From Chloroflexota bacterium (GTDB lineage: Bacteria > Chloroflexota > Anaerolineae > UBA7937 > B3-Chlor): a stretch of DNA of 64,000 nucleotides. Location: the NCBI GenBank assembly GCA_030603665.1, contig JAUVXJ010000003.1, forward strand, positions 1 to 64,000, in the 5' to 3' direction. Each line of letters starts with the position of its first letter. Positions within the stretch are counted from its first letter, which is position 1. The notes beneath the pieces were generated by a model. The model had not been told where the DNA came from. It saw only the letters and a program-made list of their open reading frames with translations, and did not search any database. Position numbers and translations under genes: made by a program. Shown here piece after piece: positions 7,996-16,257 of this stretch.

Positions 7996-8504
7996 TGGTC
8001 TCCTTCCAGGTAGGCTTGGGTCTCCTGCAACACGTACCCTACGAAGGCCTCTCTATCACCCACGAGTTCCCAGACCCGGCTCAGGTTCTTCCACCGGGTC
8101 TCTGCTCCGCCCTCCATATCCACCAGGACCAGAGATCGTGTGGTCAGCTCGTAATCCGCAATGAAGTGCTCGTTCGGCGGCTCCTCCACATTGACGGCGT
8201 ACCACTCCAGCGCCCCCGATTGAATCTCCTCACGGAACCCCGCCTCCAGGGCCTCTCGCGAGTATTGCTCGATCCGGAGGCACGTCTGGCAGCGGCTGGC
8301 GCCGTGGAAGTAGTAGGCCACCACAGTATGTTCAGCCTCCTCCGGATCTTCCTCCAGGGGAGGCGTTGCTGTTACCTGGGAGACAATCGGTTCATCCTGC
8401 TCTGGACTGATTGGCTTCTGCAGCAGACTGTTCACCGCCAGGTACGCGAGGCTGGCACAGACGAACAGAACAAGGACGACGGTGAGTATGGGCTTCACCT
8501 TCAC
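7992..8504 (-). CDS. ArsF-like thioredoxin-fold protein
   Basis: 170 residues: an N-terminal membrane anchor (about 5-25), an acidic Pro/Thr linker, then a thioredoxin-like domain whose active pair CQTC (Cys72/Cys75) follows YYFHGASR. This layout matches the ArsF family, named as a subunit of the nitroaromatic-arsenical reductase of arsEFG operons. The domain probably faces outside the membrane and works with the permease encoded by the overlapping next gene. It follows the ArsR stub by 21 bases and should share its promoter. Confidence 0.8.
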   Translation of the reverse strand: MKVKPILTVVLVLFVCASLAYLAVNSLLQKPISPEQDEPIVSQVTATPPLEEDPEEAEHTVVAYYFHGASRCQTCLRIEQYSREALEAGFREEIQSGALEWYAVNVEEPPNEHFIADYELTTRSLVLVDMEGGAETRWKNLSRVWELVGDREAFVGYVLQETQAYLEGDQ

Positions 8505-8525
8505 GGGCTCTTTTCTCCTTCCAGA

Positions 8526-8633
8526 TCAGGCCCGGAGGGCCGCTCGATTCTGGGGCGCCAGCATCTGGAGCCTGGTCGGGTGAGCCAGGGCCTTCACCAT
8601 CCGGGCCTGCAACCTGTATCCTTGTTCCTCCAT
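8526..8633 (-). pseudogene. Truncated ArsR (35-residue stub)
   Basis: Reading from the ATG at 8633, the first 26 residues match the intact ArsR at 6769-7095 nearly residue for residue (MEEQGYRLQARMVKALAH, then TRLQMLA). The frame then diverges and stops after 35 codons, before the metal site and the DNA-binding helix. It sits just downstream of a duplicated operator. It may be a relic that keeps a good translation start for the ArsF-like gene, leaving the intact ArsR to regulate both operons. Confidence 0.85.
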
Positions 8634-8655
8634 GGTTGTTTCATCCTATTCTTAT

Positions 8656-8703
8656 ATTCGCGAATCCTAATATACTATACAACAAAGGTGCGCTGCCTGT
8701 CAA
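8656..8703 (-). promoter_or_regulatory. Second ArsR-type promoter and operator
   Basis: Minus-strand TTGACA (8703-8698), an 18-base spacer and TATAGT (8679-8674), then the palindrome ATTCGCGAAT (8656-8665). About 20 bases around the palindrome are identical to the site at 7114-7133, so one regulator probably controls both operons. Confidence 0.78.
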
Positions 8704-8739
8704 GCAAGGACTGGAGATGGGGTGGCTGGCGCCTAACGG

Positions 8740-9183
8740 TCAGGTGGCAGTGCCAGCCGGACCGAATGGCAGCCCAGTTGCGGGCTTCCCACTGGGCCTC
8801 ATGCCAAAGAAGAATCGCACGGCTCTGAAGCTCCTGACCAGCAGTTCGTACAAGACTAGGATCAAAGCGAAGGAGATCCCTGTGACAACCACCAGCTTGG
8901 GCACGATGCCCATGTGCCAACGGATGACGAAGAAGCCGATGACAAGGTTTACCGTTTGATGAAAGAGGTATAAGGGAAGCACCGCCTCATTGGCGTAGGC
9001 CAGCACCTTGTGGTTGGAGCTCAGGCACTTTGCTACCATGCTGAGCATGAACGCGACCGCGCTCCAACTGGTAATGCTCCACGCTATCTCATACAGCACG
9101 TACGTCAACGAGAAGGTCTCGTGACCCGGGACGGGATTGTGGCCCAGCGCCAAAACGAGAAGACCCAGACCGGCGTCACGTCG
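8740..9183 (-). pseudogene. Acyltransferase-3 family, C-terminal fragment
   Basis: The frame encodes four hydrophobic helices with ANEAVLPLYLFHQTVNLVIG, typical of the last third of membrane acyltransferases of the Acyl_transf_3 (OafA/MdoC-like) family, which modify surface glycans. Full-length members are about 350-400 residues; here the frame runs into a stop near 9184, so the catalytic N-terminus is missing. It lies directly upstream of the duplicated ArsR promoter and ends about 35 bases from it, so the duplication may have cut the gene. Confidence 0.65.
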
Positions 9184-9409
9184 CCTTCACTACCATGCGT
9201 CCGCAATCGTCGACAATCTTGTCCTCTGGCTCTCGCGTCCCCGGAGTGCTCTTTCAACTCCGGTTCTGCGAGAACCTCAGGGAGGCTGTATGCACTTGAG
9301 TGCGCATCACTCGGGGATGGGAGGGTGGCCCTGGCGGCAGATGGATCGCGAGGCCACACCATTGCCGCTCCTCTCGGTTCTGCTGCGCAACTCGCCAGCA
9401 AAGCATCCA
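9184..9409. other. Gene-free stretch
   Basis: Between the acyltransferase remnant and the promoter at 9410 no frame on either strand has a recognisable product or ribosome site. It may hold decayed sequence of the acyltransferase 5' end, but I see no matching residues. Confidence 0.35.
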
Positions 9410-9438
9410 TTGACAAGGACGAAAAGGCGCGGTACAAT
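9410..9438 (+). promoter_or_regulatory. Sigma70-type promoter
   Basis: TTGACA (9410-9415), a 17-base spacer, TACAAT (9433-9438). It points at the membrane protein gene starting at 9516, leaving a leader of about 70 bases. Confidence 0.7.
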
Positions 9439-9515
9439 CAGCACAAGGGAGGAAGCGGCCAGCGATCGTCATCCGGCCGCTGGGACCAACGGAGCAGACA
9501 AAGGAGCCAATCGCC

Positions 9516-10499
9516 ATGCCAGGTACGGGAGCAGGTTGGGATTCCATTCTCTATAGGGCCTACATCATCGGCGGCATCTTTGTGATTGTCGCCATCGCCC
9601 TGCTTGTGGGCTTGCTCGATCCAGCGGGAGAGGGGCCCTTTTGGATACCTCTGGTGTTTGGATCCGTTACCGTGTACATGGCTGGTATCCTGGGCTACTG
9701 GTGGGTGAAACTGCTCTTCACGGGCTACACCGAGCCAGAGCGTTGGGTCGAGGAAGAAGGGGACGACACCCCAGCCGTCAAGGCCCTCAGAAGCTGGTCC
9801 AAACTGTCGGAGGCCATGACCGTCCTTGGCGGCGACGTGGAGGAGCTAGAGAAGCTGGAGAAGGCTGCCCGGCGCCCCGTTCTGGAGTGGTACGGCTGGA
9901 CGAACGTCCTCACCTTCTACTGTCTGGGCGGCGCCTGGCTGATCGTCCTGGACATCATCACCCCGCAAACGCAGCGCTACTTTGTGATGGGACTCATCGG
10001 GCTGATTATCTTCATTATGGTGAGAACCTACTTCCTCCTCGGGGCGAGCATCGGGGCGGGAGAGTACGCCTACCTCAGGCCGCTGGGGTTGGCGCTGGTG
10101 GAGCACCCCACGCTGGACCTCAAGAGGATCCCGATGATGGTCGTGCAAGGGCCTTGGGGCCTGGTCAGCGGCGGAGCTAGCCTATTGGCGGGTTTCCGCC
10201 ACGGCAGGTCGGTGCAGGTGGTGGTTGAAGGCCCGCGGAACTACACCATGGTTGATGCGCACCTCCCACCTTTCACCGTGGAGAGCAGGGAGGGCAAGCT
10301 GGTCCCTGGCGAGGACGCACCCCAGGCCGTGAAAGAGAGCTTGAGGGAGTTGCGCAAGGCCAAGCGCTGGGTGGACATGGAGCTACAGGCCGGGCCGGAG
10401 GGCATAGTGGTGGAGCGCACCCCCGGCAGAAGGCAGAACATGTGGCTCTACGACCTGTGGCTGGCCGAGCGGTTGCTGGAGGCCCTGGAAGAAGGCTGA
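9516..10499 (+). CDS. Membrane protein of unknown function
   Basis: 327 residues. Four hydrophobic segments are visible at about 16-36, 43-65, 130-150 and 155-178. A charged, probably coiled stretch (about 75-120, EELEKLEKAARR) lies between the second and third. The C-terminal ~140 residues are soluble and basic/acidic mixed. I do not recognise a family. AAAGGAG stands 9 bases before the ATG and a consensus promoter lies upstream, so it is a real, well-expressed gene. It stands alone between remnants and a convergent flavodoxin gene. Confidence 0.75.
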   Translation: MPGTGAGWDSILYRAYIIGGIFVIVAIALLVGLLDPAGEGPFWIPLVFGSVTVYMAGILGYWWVKLLFTGYTEPERWVEEEGDDTPAVKALRSWSKLSEAMTVLGGDVEELEKLEKAARRPVLEWYGWTNVLTFYCLGGAWLIVLDIITPQTQRYFVMGLIGLIIFIMVRTYFLLGASIGAGEYAYLRPLGLALVEHPTLDLKRIPMMVVQGPWGLVSGGASLLAGFRHGRSVQVVVEGPRNYTMVDAHLPPFTVESREGKLVPGEDAPQAVKESLRELRKAKRWVDMELQAGPEGIVVERTPGRRQNMWLYDLWLAERLLEALEEG

Positions 10500-10545
10500 A
10501 CTGGAAAAGAGAGTCTGTTCGCCCCTGATGACAACCTCCAAATCC

Positions 10546-10610
10546 CCGTCGCAGCCAGGGAGGTCCCGGTCGGTGTGTTAGGGCGGGTCTGAGACCCGCC
10601 CCTGCGACGG
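10546..10610. terminator. Nested inverted repeat between convergent genes
   Basis: Outer arms CCGTCGCAG (10546-10554) and CTGCGACGG (10602-10610) enclose an inner near-perfect hairpin GGGCGGGTCT/AGACCCGCCC (10581-10590/10592-10601). It lies between two convergent genes, so it can end transcription from both sides, although there is no T-run. Similar GGGCGGG...CCCGCCCC(T)ACGA text at about 15757-15790 suggests a dispersed repeat. Confidence 0.55.
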
Positions 10611-10620
10611 TGTTCTTGGA

Positions 10621-11070
10621 CTAGGTTGCGCTCTGAACGATCTCTTTCGCCCAGGCGGCGGCCCGCTCCAATTCACCCTCTTTCAAGGGACCTTTGCCGC
10701 CTTCGACGTAGAAGGCCTCCGGCGATCCGATGAGGGTCCCGCTCTTCTTCTTCAGGCTCTTGGCGATCCTTCCCGCGGCAAAGCCGAAGATTCCGACCCA
10801 TCTCGTCGAGAGTCGGGTGTCGAAGGCGGCCACCTTGATGCCTTCCAAGGCAGGCGCCTCGACCTGTTTGAGCAGGTCCCGCATCGGCTCCGACGCCCTG
10901 CCTCCGTGGGTCGGAGAGCCGACGAAGAGAAGCTCGAAGCTCTTCAATTCGGAAGCATCCGCTTCTCCCACAGACAACACTGTGACCTCGCCGCCGACCG
11001 CTTCACCGATGGCTTTGGCGATCCTCTCCGTATTACCGTAGCGCGAGTCGTAGATAACGAGCGTCTTCAT
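10621..11070 (-). CDS. Flavodoxin-family protein
   Basis: 149 residues of one flavodoxin domain. The FMN phosphate loop is SRYGNTERIAKAI (about 9-21), and GSPTHGGRASEPM marks the loop near the isoalloxazine ring. Such proteins carry electrons as FMN semiquinone/hydroquinone, or act in quinone reduction. GGAGG lies 6 bases before the ATG. No obvious redox partner is adjacent. A cut-off relative of this family is at 13817-14056. Confidence 0.88.
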   Translation of the reverse strand: MKTLVIYDSRYGNTERIAKAIGEAVGGEVTVLSVGEADASELKSFELLFVGSPTHGGRASEPMRDLLKQVEAPALEGIKVAAFDTRLSTRWVGIFGFAAGRIAKSLKKKSGTLIGSPEAFYVEGGKGPLKEGELERAAAWAKEIVQSAT

Positions 11071-11272
11071 CGTTCACCTCCGATGTAGCGTACAACGATT
11101 GGCAGCAAACGCCGAGTCTCGGGGCGACCGCCCTTGTCGCGCTGATCTCCCACTTCAAGCCCGACTGACCTCTTCTCTCGAGAGGCCCGATCCAAGCTGG
11201 AGGAGCCTTCGCGCGATCACGATGTTCCATATCACAAGAGCGAGAGGACAGAAATGAGCGCGAGGATGATAC

Positions 11273-11962
11273 CTACGGATCGCTTTCCTGGTGGTTTCTC
11301 ATGAACAGTTCCCACGCGAATGAGCTGCCGTGCCCGGGGTAGACGGTATGAATGTCTGAGCCTCTCAGTTTCTCGACACTGGCCATCGCTGCCGCCAAGT
11401 CGTCCATGATCGAACCGAGACCTGGCTTGTCCCTGTTCTCGAGCAGATCGCCGCAAAACAGGTCTCCACCGGCTGTCAGGATTCCTATCGAACCCTTGGA
11501 GTGCCCTGCAAGATGAAGAACTCTAGCGTCGAGTCCATATCCAGAGAGATCGTCGCCTTCCTCAAGGTATTGATCGGGCTTGAATCTGTCCGATTTGGCG
11601 AACCTGAAGAGGATAGGGGCCATTCTTCTGAGGAGCGCGTTTCCCGATTCTCTGTTGTAGAACATGTCTCCGCGTTCGACCATTCCCCCATCGTCGATGT
11701 GCATCGCCGCCCTTGTGCCGAACTTCTCACGGAGGAATGCGCAGTTGCCGATGTGGTCGAAATCCCCATGGGTCAAGACGATAAGGTTTAGATTGCCTGG
11801 CTTGCAGCCCGCGCCTTTTAGCTCTCTAAGGAGGTCGGCGCGCTTGTTCGAACCCCCCGTGTCGATCAGGACAAACCCGTCGTCGGTTTCTATGAGGTAG
11901 CAGTTTACGCTACCCAGTCGAAAAGGTAACGATAGACCAATGGTCTTGATTCGATGCGGCAT
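11273..11962 (-). CDS. Metallo-beta-lactamase-fold hydrolase
   Basis: 229 residues. THGDFDHIG (about 64-72) gives the HxDxDH-type zinc motif with Asp67, Asp69 and His70; HLAGHSKGSIG provides the third histidine, FCGDLL the bridging aspartate and YPGHG the last histidine. This is the glyoxalase II-like branch of the fold, which hydrolyses thioesters or similar substrates. The exact substrate cannot be told. A GAGGA site lies before the ATG. The neighbours give no pathway. Confidence 0.85.
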   Translation of the reverse strand: MPHRIKTIGLSLPFRLGSVNCYLIETDDGFVLIDTGGSNKRADLLRELKGAGCKPGNLNLIVLTHGDFDHIGNCAFLREKFGTRAAMHIDDGGMVERGDMFYNRESGNALLRRMAPILFRFAKSDRFKPDQYLEEGDDLSGYGLDARVLHLAGHSKGSIGILTAGGDLFCGDLLENRDKPGLGSIMDDLAAAMASVEKLRGSDIHTVYPGHGSSFAWELFMRNHQESDP

Positions 11963-12118
11963 GCTTTCCTCACTTACGGCCTAGCACAAGCTACAGGCCT
12001 GCAGCGCTGTCGATGTTATCGCGAGGATAGGTTCTGAACCGCAGACGGGCGGCGTTCGGATCATCACTATCATCCAATGCCCCCACCAGGTTCAACAGGG
12101 TGTGAAGGTCGATTGCGC
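11963..12118. other. Gene-free stretch
   Basis: Nothing recognisable lies between the MBL hydrolase start and the first tail copy at 12119. It must hold the hydrolase promoter. Confidence 0.35.
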
Positions 12119-12192
12119 TCAGTGATCCCGCCGCTCCACAATGGCGATCTCTTCCTCGGTCAACCCATGCGACTCACACACCGGTATGGCGG
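12119..12192 (-). repeat. Orphan 3'-end copy of the R-M gene (tail copy T6)
   Basis: Reads IPVCESHGLTEEEIAIVERRDH then stop, matching the last residues of the restriction-modification protein at 22217-25258 (YGLTEEEIAIVEG). It is the copy most distant from the parent and is in the same orientation. The tail starts abruptly at about 12192; further upstream the frame reads SPANQALHLSGAA, which is unrelated. Confidence 0.8.
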
Positions 12193-12503
12193 CCCCGCTC
12201 AGGTGCAGCGCCTGGTTCGCTGGGCTTCCCAGCATCCGTTCGATCCTCAATGAGCGTTGCCAACAACCGGCGGGTTCGGCTACCAGACCAGTCACGGAGA
12301 TCCCACGCCATAAACAAAACCCGAAGGTCAAACAAGACAAGCTTTCGGATAGGCGAAGGCTGAGAAGATCAATCGCACCTCCGCTTTGCCCTACGCCACG
12401 GCAAGAACACACCATGAAATCCATGCCTACAGGCACGCCAGAACAGTTGCCCCCACAAACAGCGCCGCCCTACCTCTTACGAAACTCAGGTGCGCCCTTG
12501 GCA
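12193..12503. other. Gene-free stretch with attC-like fragments
   Basis: Between tail copy T6 and the UbiA-like gene. It contains CCAGCGAACCAGGCGCTGCA on the minus strand, similar in style to the arms of attC-like sites elsewhere in the window, but I cannot pair a full site. No gene is supported. Confidence 0.3.
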
Positions 12504-13445
12504 TTAACCGCGAAGCGCTGCAAGAGATGACGCGGCAATGATGATGCAGGTGGCAAAGTGCAGCGTGAACGCGTTCCTGCGTGCCTCGAGCATCCGCATC
12601 GGGCTGGCGTACCCCATCCAAGACACGGCCACGACCGTCCGCACGAGTCCGAATGAAAGGACCGCGACCAGCGACAGCGGGATTATCGAAGCAGTGAAGA
12701 CGGCCAGGAAGAGCGTGGCGTAGAACAGTATCGACAGCGCGAGCACGACGAATCGCCCTGAGAAGCGAGCGCCGAAGAGAATGACCGTCGTCCGGCGCCC
12801 CGCCTGCTCGTCGTCCACCCTGGTAATGAGCTCATCCGTCCAGACCCACAGAGCGGTTACGACGACGAGCGGCAGCGAAGCCAGGTAGACCGTGCGTGTG
12901 AGGTCGCCGGTCTGGACGAGGTACGCACCGAGAACAGGCAGCAAGCCAAGGCCTGCGCAGATGACTTGCTCGCCGCCCACCCGCCGCCAGAAGCTGAACG
13001 GCGGTGCCACGTAGAGCACACCCGTGAAGATCGTCGAGAGCCCGTAGACAATGAAGATGCTCCCGGGAACGAACTTGCTTAGGTGCAGACCCATGAGGCC
13101 CGCCGCGACGATGCACACGCTCGCAGCCCCGAGGAGCCGGGACCCAGGCCAATCGGCCGTGGACCTGTCCTCGACTCGAGCCTGCAGAAAAGAGAATCCG
13201 GCGTGGAGCAGAATCGTCGCGATGAGAAACTCGATGGCGCCGAGCCACTTGAACGAGAAGCCCGGTGGGCGCAGCCAGAACGGAAGCGTGGTGCCCACGA
13301 GCGCGGGAAGCAGGGAAGCAGTCCAGTAGCGAAACCCGGCGAAGTGGAGAAAGCCAAGGGCGCCGCCGCTGGGCCCTCCCGCCGGAGGCCTGTCCCTCGC
13401 TTCCCCAGCCACGTCAGCTCCTCTCCTTCTGAGGTCCCGGATCAT
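12504..13445 (-). CDS. UbiA-like prenyltransferase homologue (divergent)
   Basis: About 313 residues from the ATG at 13445; the frame stays open to 13574 and the true start is unclear because no good ribosome site is visible. Some eight hydrophobic helices follow FRYWTASLLPALVGTTLP, the typical opening of UbiA/MenA enzymes, which attach polyprenyl chains to aromatic rings. The two Asp-rich motifs are eroded: the first reads LQARVEDRSTAD and the second DELITRVDDEQAGRRT, with Asp where Asn is usual. Activity is therefore doubtful. It is cargo between tail copies T6 and T5. Confidence 0.65.
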   Translation of the reverse strand: MIRDLRRRGADVAGEARDRPPAGGPSGGALGFLHFAGFRYWTASLLPALVGTTLPFWLRPPGFSFKWLGAIEFLIATILLHAGFSFLQARVEDRSTADWPGSRLLGAASVCIVAAGLMGLHLSKFVPGSIFIVYGLSTIFTGVLYVAPPFSFWRRVGGEQVICAGLGLLPVLGAYLVQTGDLTRTVYLASLPLVVVTALWVWTDELITRVDDEQAGRRTTVILFGARFSGRFVVLALSILFYATLFLAVFTASIIPLSLVAVLSFGLVRTVVAVSWMGYASPMRMLEARRNAFTLHFATCIIIAASSLAALRG

Positions 13446-13545
13446 TGTGATCGCCCGGAGAGGACATAGTCCAGGCATTATCAAGTGCCGCTTCTGGTGC
13501 ATGGTCACGTAGCCACCGCGTATCGCTCCAGTTACACTCCCGCTT

Positions 13546-13552
13546 GTTAGGG
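13546..13552 (-). other. attC-like half site
   Basis: Minus strand CCCTAACAAGCGGGAGTG is followed by CTGGAGCGATACGCGG. This has the look of the R''-L'' half of an attC site (compare CTGGAGCGGACC at 29.9 and 30.9 kb). No matching right half was found. Confidence 0.3.
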
Positions 13553-13605
13553 CGCTCGGAGAGCTTATGCTCATTGGCTGTGAACTTCAAAAAAGCGCCA
13601 GCGAA

Positions 13606-13862
13606 CTAATGATTATGCGGACATCTTTGCACCTAGTCACCCCATCTGGCACACCAGGCCGGCGTTTGTCCACACAACCATATTATACCCGAGCGCCGCT
13701 CAGTAGGGCCGGAACGGGTTGCTGCCGGACCACTGAGGCCAGTGAACCCTTTTTGGGTGTAGCCGGTCAGTGGGTTCAATGGTCCCGCGCTTCCACGATA
13801 GCGATCTCTTCCTCGGTCAATCCATGCAACTTGCACACCGGCGCGTCGATCTCTCGGAATCA
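13606..13862 (-). repeat. Composite repeat copy A (contains tail copy T5)
   Basis: The tail reads EIDAPVCKLHGLTEEEIAIVE then ARDH and stop (13776-13862). About 170 bases of non-coding sequence follow and are also shared: CACTG, the segment ACAAACGCCGGCCTGGTGTG, then GATGTCCGCATAATCATTAG at the far end. The same order recurs in copy B (19512-19775) and, more diverged, in copy C (15633-15953), so the unit is larger than the coding tail. Confidence 0.8.
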
Positions 13863-14056
13863 CTCATATCGGGACGGAACTTCCCCAACAGGACGCGAGT
13901 GGCCCCCAGCACGACCGCGCTGCACCCTTCGAGGGTACGCACTTCCCGTACGGGCCGAATATCTACCGCAAGCCCACATTCGCGCAGCGTCGCCGCGATG
14001 GCCTCGGCGACTTCCTGCGTTGAGCCCCAACGTGTTGCGTATCCTACAAGAACCAA
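13817..14056 (-). pseudogene. Flavodoxin-domain gene cut by the tail repeat
   Basis: Starts with the FMN loop VGYATRWGSTQEVAEAIAAT and continues with strand residues RPVREVRTLEGCSAVVLGA, a clear flavodoxin N-terminus of about 55 residues. After KFRPDMSDSE the sequence passes directly into tail copy T5, and the remaining two thirds of the domain are lost. The frame ends a few codons inside the repeat. A TTG is the only plausible start. The junction shows that the repeat arrived in or recombined with a functional gene. Confidence 0.75.
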
Positions 14057-14107
14057 AGATGACGTGGCGGTCGCCTTTCAGCGCCACGTCCACTCGAACG
14101 CTTCTGA

Positions 14108-14932
14108 TTACGATTGTTTGGGGAGCATCTTCCTCTCGAGACGCCCTAGCTGGTACAGCCTTCGGCCGACTAGGGCATACCATATGACCAGGAACAAGGC
14201 ATTCGGAAGAATCACGAGAAGGGCGATGATTGCCGATGGCGTCAGAGCTTGTCTGACATAATCGGCTAATGACAGTCCATAGGCCAGAATTCCTACATAG
14301 GCGGTTAACCTGCTGAAGGACTTGCTCTGGAGCATGACCGATGAGGTTATCAGACCACCAACGGACACCAGGAAGAGGGCCAAGTTGAAACCACCAACGG
14401 CGCGTTGGTTCGTATTGGCAAGTATGGCCTGCCCTGCCGCCAAGAACGTTGATCTCTGAGCCTCTGTCGTCGCCGCAGCATACTGATTGCTGAGGGAAAG
14501 CATGGCAAAGGGGTTGTTGGTGGCCAGGAAGATCCCAGCCCCCAGGAGGACCAAGATCACAGCGATGACCATCAGGCCTTCATTGGCTTTTCTGAGCACG
14601 AGGTAGAGGGCGAGGAATACCAGGGCAAACATCACGTACATAGGAACTTCCAACCCCCAGAAGTCGAGGAGTCCAATGATCCTATCGCTTTGGAACAGCA
14701 TGAACCAGCCACTCACGGTGCTGGGTTGCGGGTAGAGGGTGTGAGCTACAACCTCGCCCAGGGTCAGGATTACCACGACGAACGCGGCCGCGCCGCCGAG
14801 TATGTAGAGGCCCTTGTAGGCGGAGTCAGCGGTTTCGGCATTAGCAGCTTGATTCATCATTACTCGGTCATCCGCGCAAGTCCCAAGAGCCTGAGGAGTG
14901 TCGCTGGAATTGTTTCGAGCTTTTGCTTCCAT
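14108..14932 (-). CDS. DUF4386-like membrane protein
   Basis: 274 residues with seven or so hydrophobic helices. The layout, with a first helix after SAYKGLYILGGAAAFVVVI and a paired central loop (NQYAAATTEAQRSTFLAAG), resembles DUF4386 proteins, integral membrane proteins of unknown role. The start ATG at 14932 is set by AGGAGG 7 bases upstream; the frame is open far upstream but without a site. It follows the 15055-15594 gene by about 120 bases that carry an attC-like arm, so it looks like cassette cargo. Confidence 0.75.
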   Translation of the reverse strand: MEAKARNNSSDTPQALGTCADDRVMMNQAANAETADSAYKGLYILGGAAAFVVVILTLGEVVAHTLYPQPSTVSGWFMLFQSDRIIGLLDFWGLEVPMYVMFALVFLALYLVLRKANEGLMVIAVILVLLGAGIFLATNNPFAMLSLSNQYAAATTEAQRSTFLAAGQAILANTNQRAVGGFNLALFLVSVGGLITSSVMLQSKSFSRLTAYVGILAYGLSLADYVRQALTPSAIIALLVILPNALFLVIWYALVGRRLYQLGRLERKMLPKQS

Positions 14933-15015
14933 GACTTTGCCTCCTGGAACGAATCTTTCCTTATGCCTACTGCCTTTGGGAACAGTGGTGATCGAAAGCA
15001 AGCTTGGTACGGCCG

Positions 15016-15047
15016 CGCAACGGCCCCGAGCTGAGCGGCTAGGCAGA
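15016..15047 (-). other. attC-like arm
   Basis: Minus strand GCCTAGCCGCTCAGCTCGGG then GCCGTTGCGC. The CCGCTCAGCTC element is shared with the attC-like sites at 29777-29900 and 30791-30880, and GTTGCGC takes the place of the GTTRRRY box. It sits just after the stop of the 15055 gene. The opposite arm is not clear. Confidence 0.4.
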
Positions 15048-15054
15048 TTGATTC

Positions 15055-15594
15055 CTAGGGAATAACAATTGAAGGAGACAATCCGACACTTTGCAGCACT
15101 ATGGTTGCGATGAATAGGAAGACGACTCCAAAGATCACGGCAAGGGTCAAACTTCGTAATGTGTCGGTCGCTAAACCTTGCCCAATAACCACTCCTGCTA
15201 TGCCCATCTGAAGTACTTGACCAGCGAACCAGGCAGCTAGGAGCTGTGGGCTTGCGGTACTGATCGAGTAGAGCCCAAGAGTGAAAGAGGCACCCATCAC
15301 TGCGCCCAAGGACAGGCCCATGACGAGGCCTTTGCGCCAACCCCTTGCCGAAGCTTGGTCAATGATCCATACGAGAAGTCCTGCCGTGGCAAGGAGCGCC
15401 AAATAGCCAAAGGGTATCCTGAGAAAGGCGTCCATAGCCGAAAGGAGAAACGGACTATCCTGAACATATGTCGCTGCAAGTATGCCGCCATGAAGAAAGA
15501 AATCGACTCCAATCATAGCGACCCACACAAGCAGCGTCAGTTGGACATACCTCTTGCGAGAGGTGCGATTCTCGCGTTCATATTCTCCTGGCAT
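15055..15594 (-). CDS. Small integral membrane protein, unknown
   Basis: 179 residues with five hydrophobic helices and short loops; no family recognised. AGGCAGCAAG with GGAGG lies right before the ATG. Its start comes about 40 bases after an ACCTAAC/GTTAGGT box at 15633-15639, and its stop is followed by an attC-like arm. That is the usual spacing of an integron gene cassette. It may form a pair with the following DUF4386-like gene. Confidence 0.65.
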   Translation of the reverse strand: MPGEYERENRTSRKRYVQLTLLVWVAMIGVDFFLHGGILAATYVQDSPFLLSAMDAFLRIPFGYLALLATAGLLVWIIDQASARGWRKGLVMGLSLGAVMGASFTLGLYSISTASPQLLAAWFAGQVLQMGIAGVVIGQGLATDTLRSLTLAVIFGVVFLFIATIVLQSVGLSPSIVIP

Positions 15595-15632
15595 CTTGCT
15601 GCCTCCATTTCACGGCAGGGGATACACAATCC

Positions 15633-15953
15633 ACCTAACTACTGATTGTGCGGACCTCTCGCCGCCCAATCACCCGGTGGGGGGCACCAGGCTCACCTTT
15701 GCCCCCCAATGTCGTGCTATGTCCAAGCGCCGGTCAGTGGCGCCCGCTCGGACGGTCTGTGGGGGCGGGCCCCAGACTCGCCCCTACGAGCCTGGCCTCG
15801 GTGTTTCAGGGGAGTGCCGCCACTCCACAATAGTGATCTCCTCCTCGGTCAACCGATGCAACTCATACGCCACCGCGTCGATCTCCGCGCCGGCGGCTTC
15901 GATCTGGCGTTGGTAGAGCTTCTTGTCGGCGGGGAGGGCGGTAGCCTGTAGTT
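15633..15953 (-). repeat. Composite repeat copy C (contains tail copy T4)
   Basis: The tail portion (15784-15953) reads ATALPADKKLYQRQIEAAGA, then ELHRLTEEEITIVEW, extending further upstream than the other copies and matching the parent's DKKLYQRQIEATDEE. The non-coding part is diverged and contains a GGGGCGGGCCCC...CGCCCCTACGA hairpin-like insert, but ends in GGTCCGCACAATCAGTAGTTAGGT, aligned to copies A and B and finishing in a GTTAGGT box. Confidence 0.75.
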
Positions 15954-16257
15954 CGCCGGCATCTCGCCGGGTTGACCGAGGCGAGTGGCTATCACTCCTC
16001 TACGAGTCGGCAATAGCTTGCCGTACACAGCACTGCAAGGCTGGCCTCGGTGTTTTCGCGGCGATCCCGCGACTCCAGAAGGTGCGCCGTCGACGACACT
16101 CGTAGCAGGGCCTGCAACGAAGGCCCTGTGCCTGCTGAGCAATGCCAGGGACCTAGTAGCCGTACACCCTGAGTATCTGCTCTGATTCACAAGGGCCGCG
16201 TGACTAAGTTCTGGTCAGAGCCAGGAGCAGGAACCTCAGAAAGGCTGCTCACTCTGC
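15954..16257. other. Gene-free stretch
   Basis: Between tail copy T4 and the alcohol dehydrogenase stop. It holds a short repeat, GGCTGGCCTCGGTGTTTTCG (from 16040), which echoes CCTGGCCTCGGTGTTTCAGG inside copy C (15791-15812). No gene is supported. Confidence 0.4.

Noticed and set aside
12119..12436. A 105-codon frame ending in the tail motif, considered as a gene
   Set aside because: Only its last ~22 codons are shared with other copies; the rest has no ribosome site and no family, so I treat it as a tail repeat.
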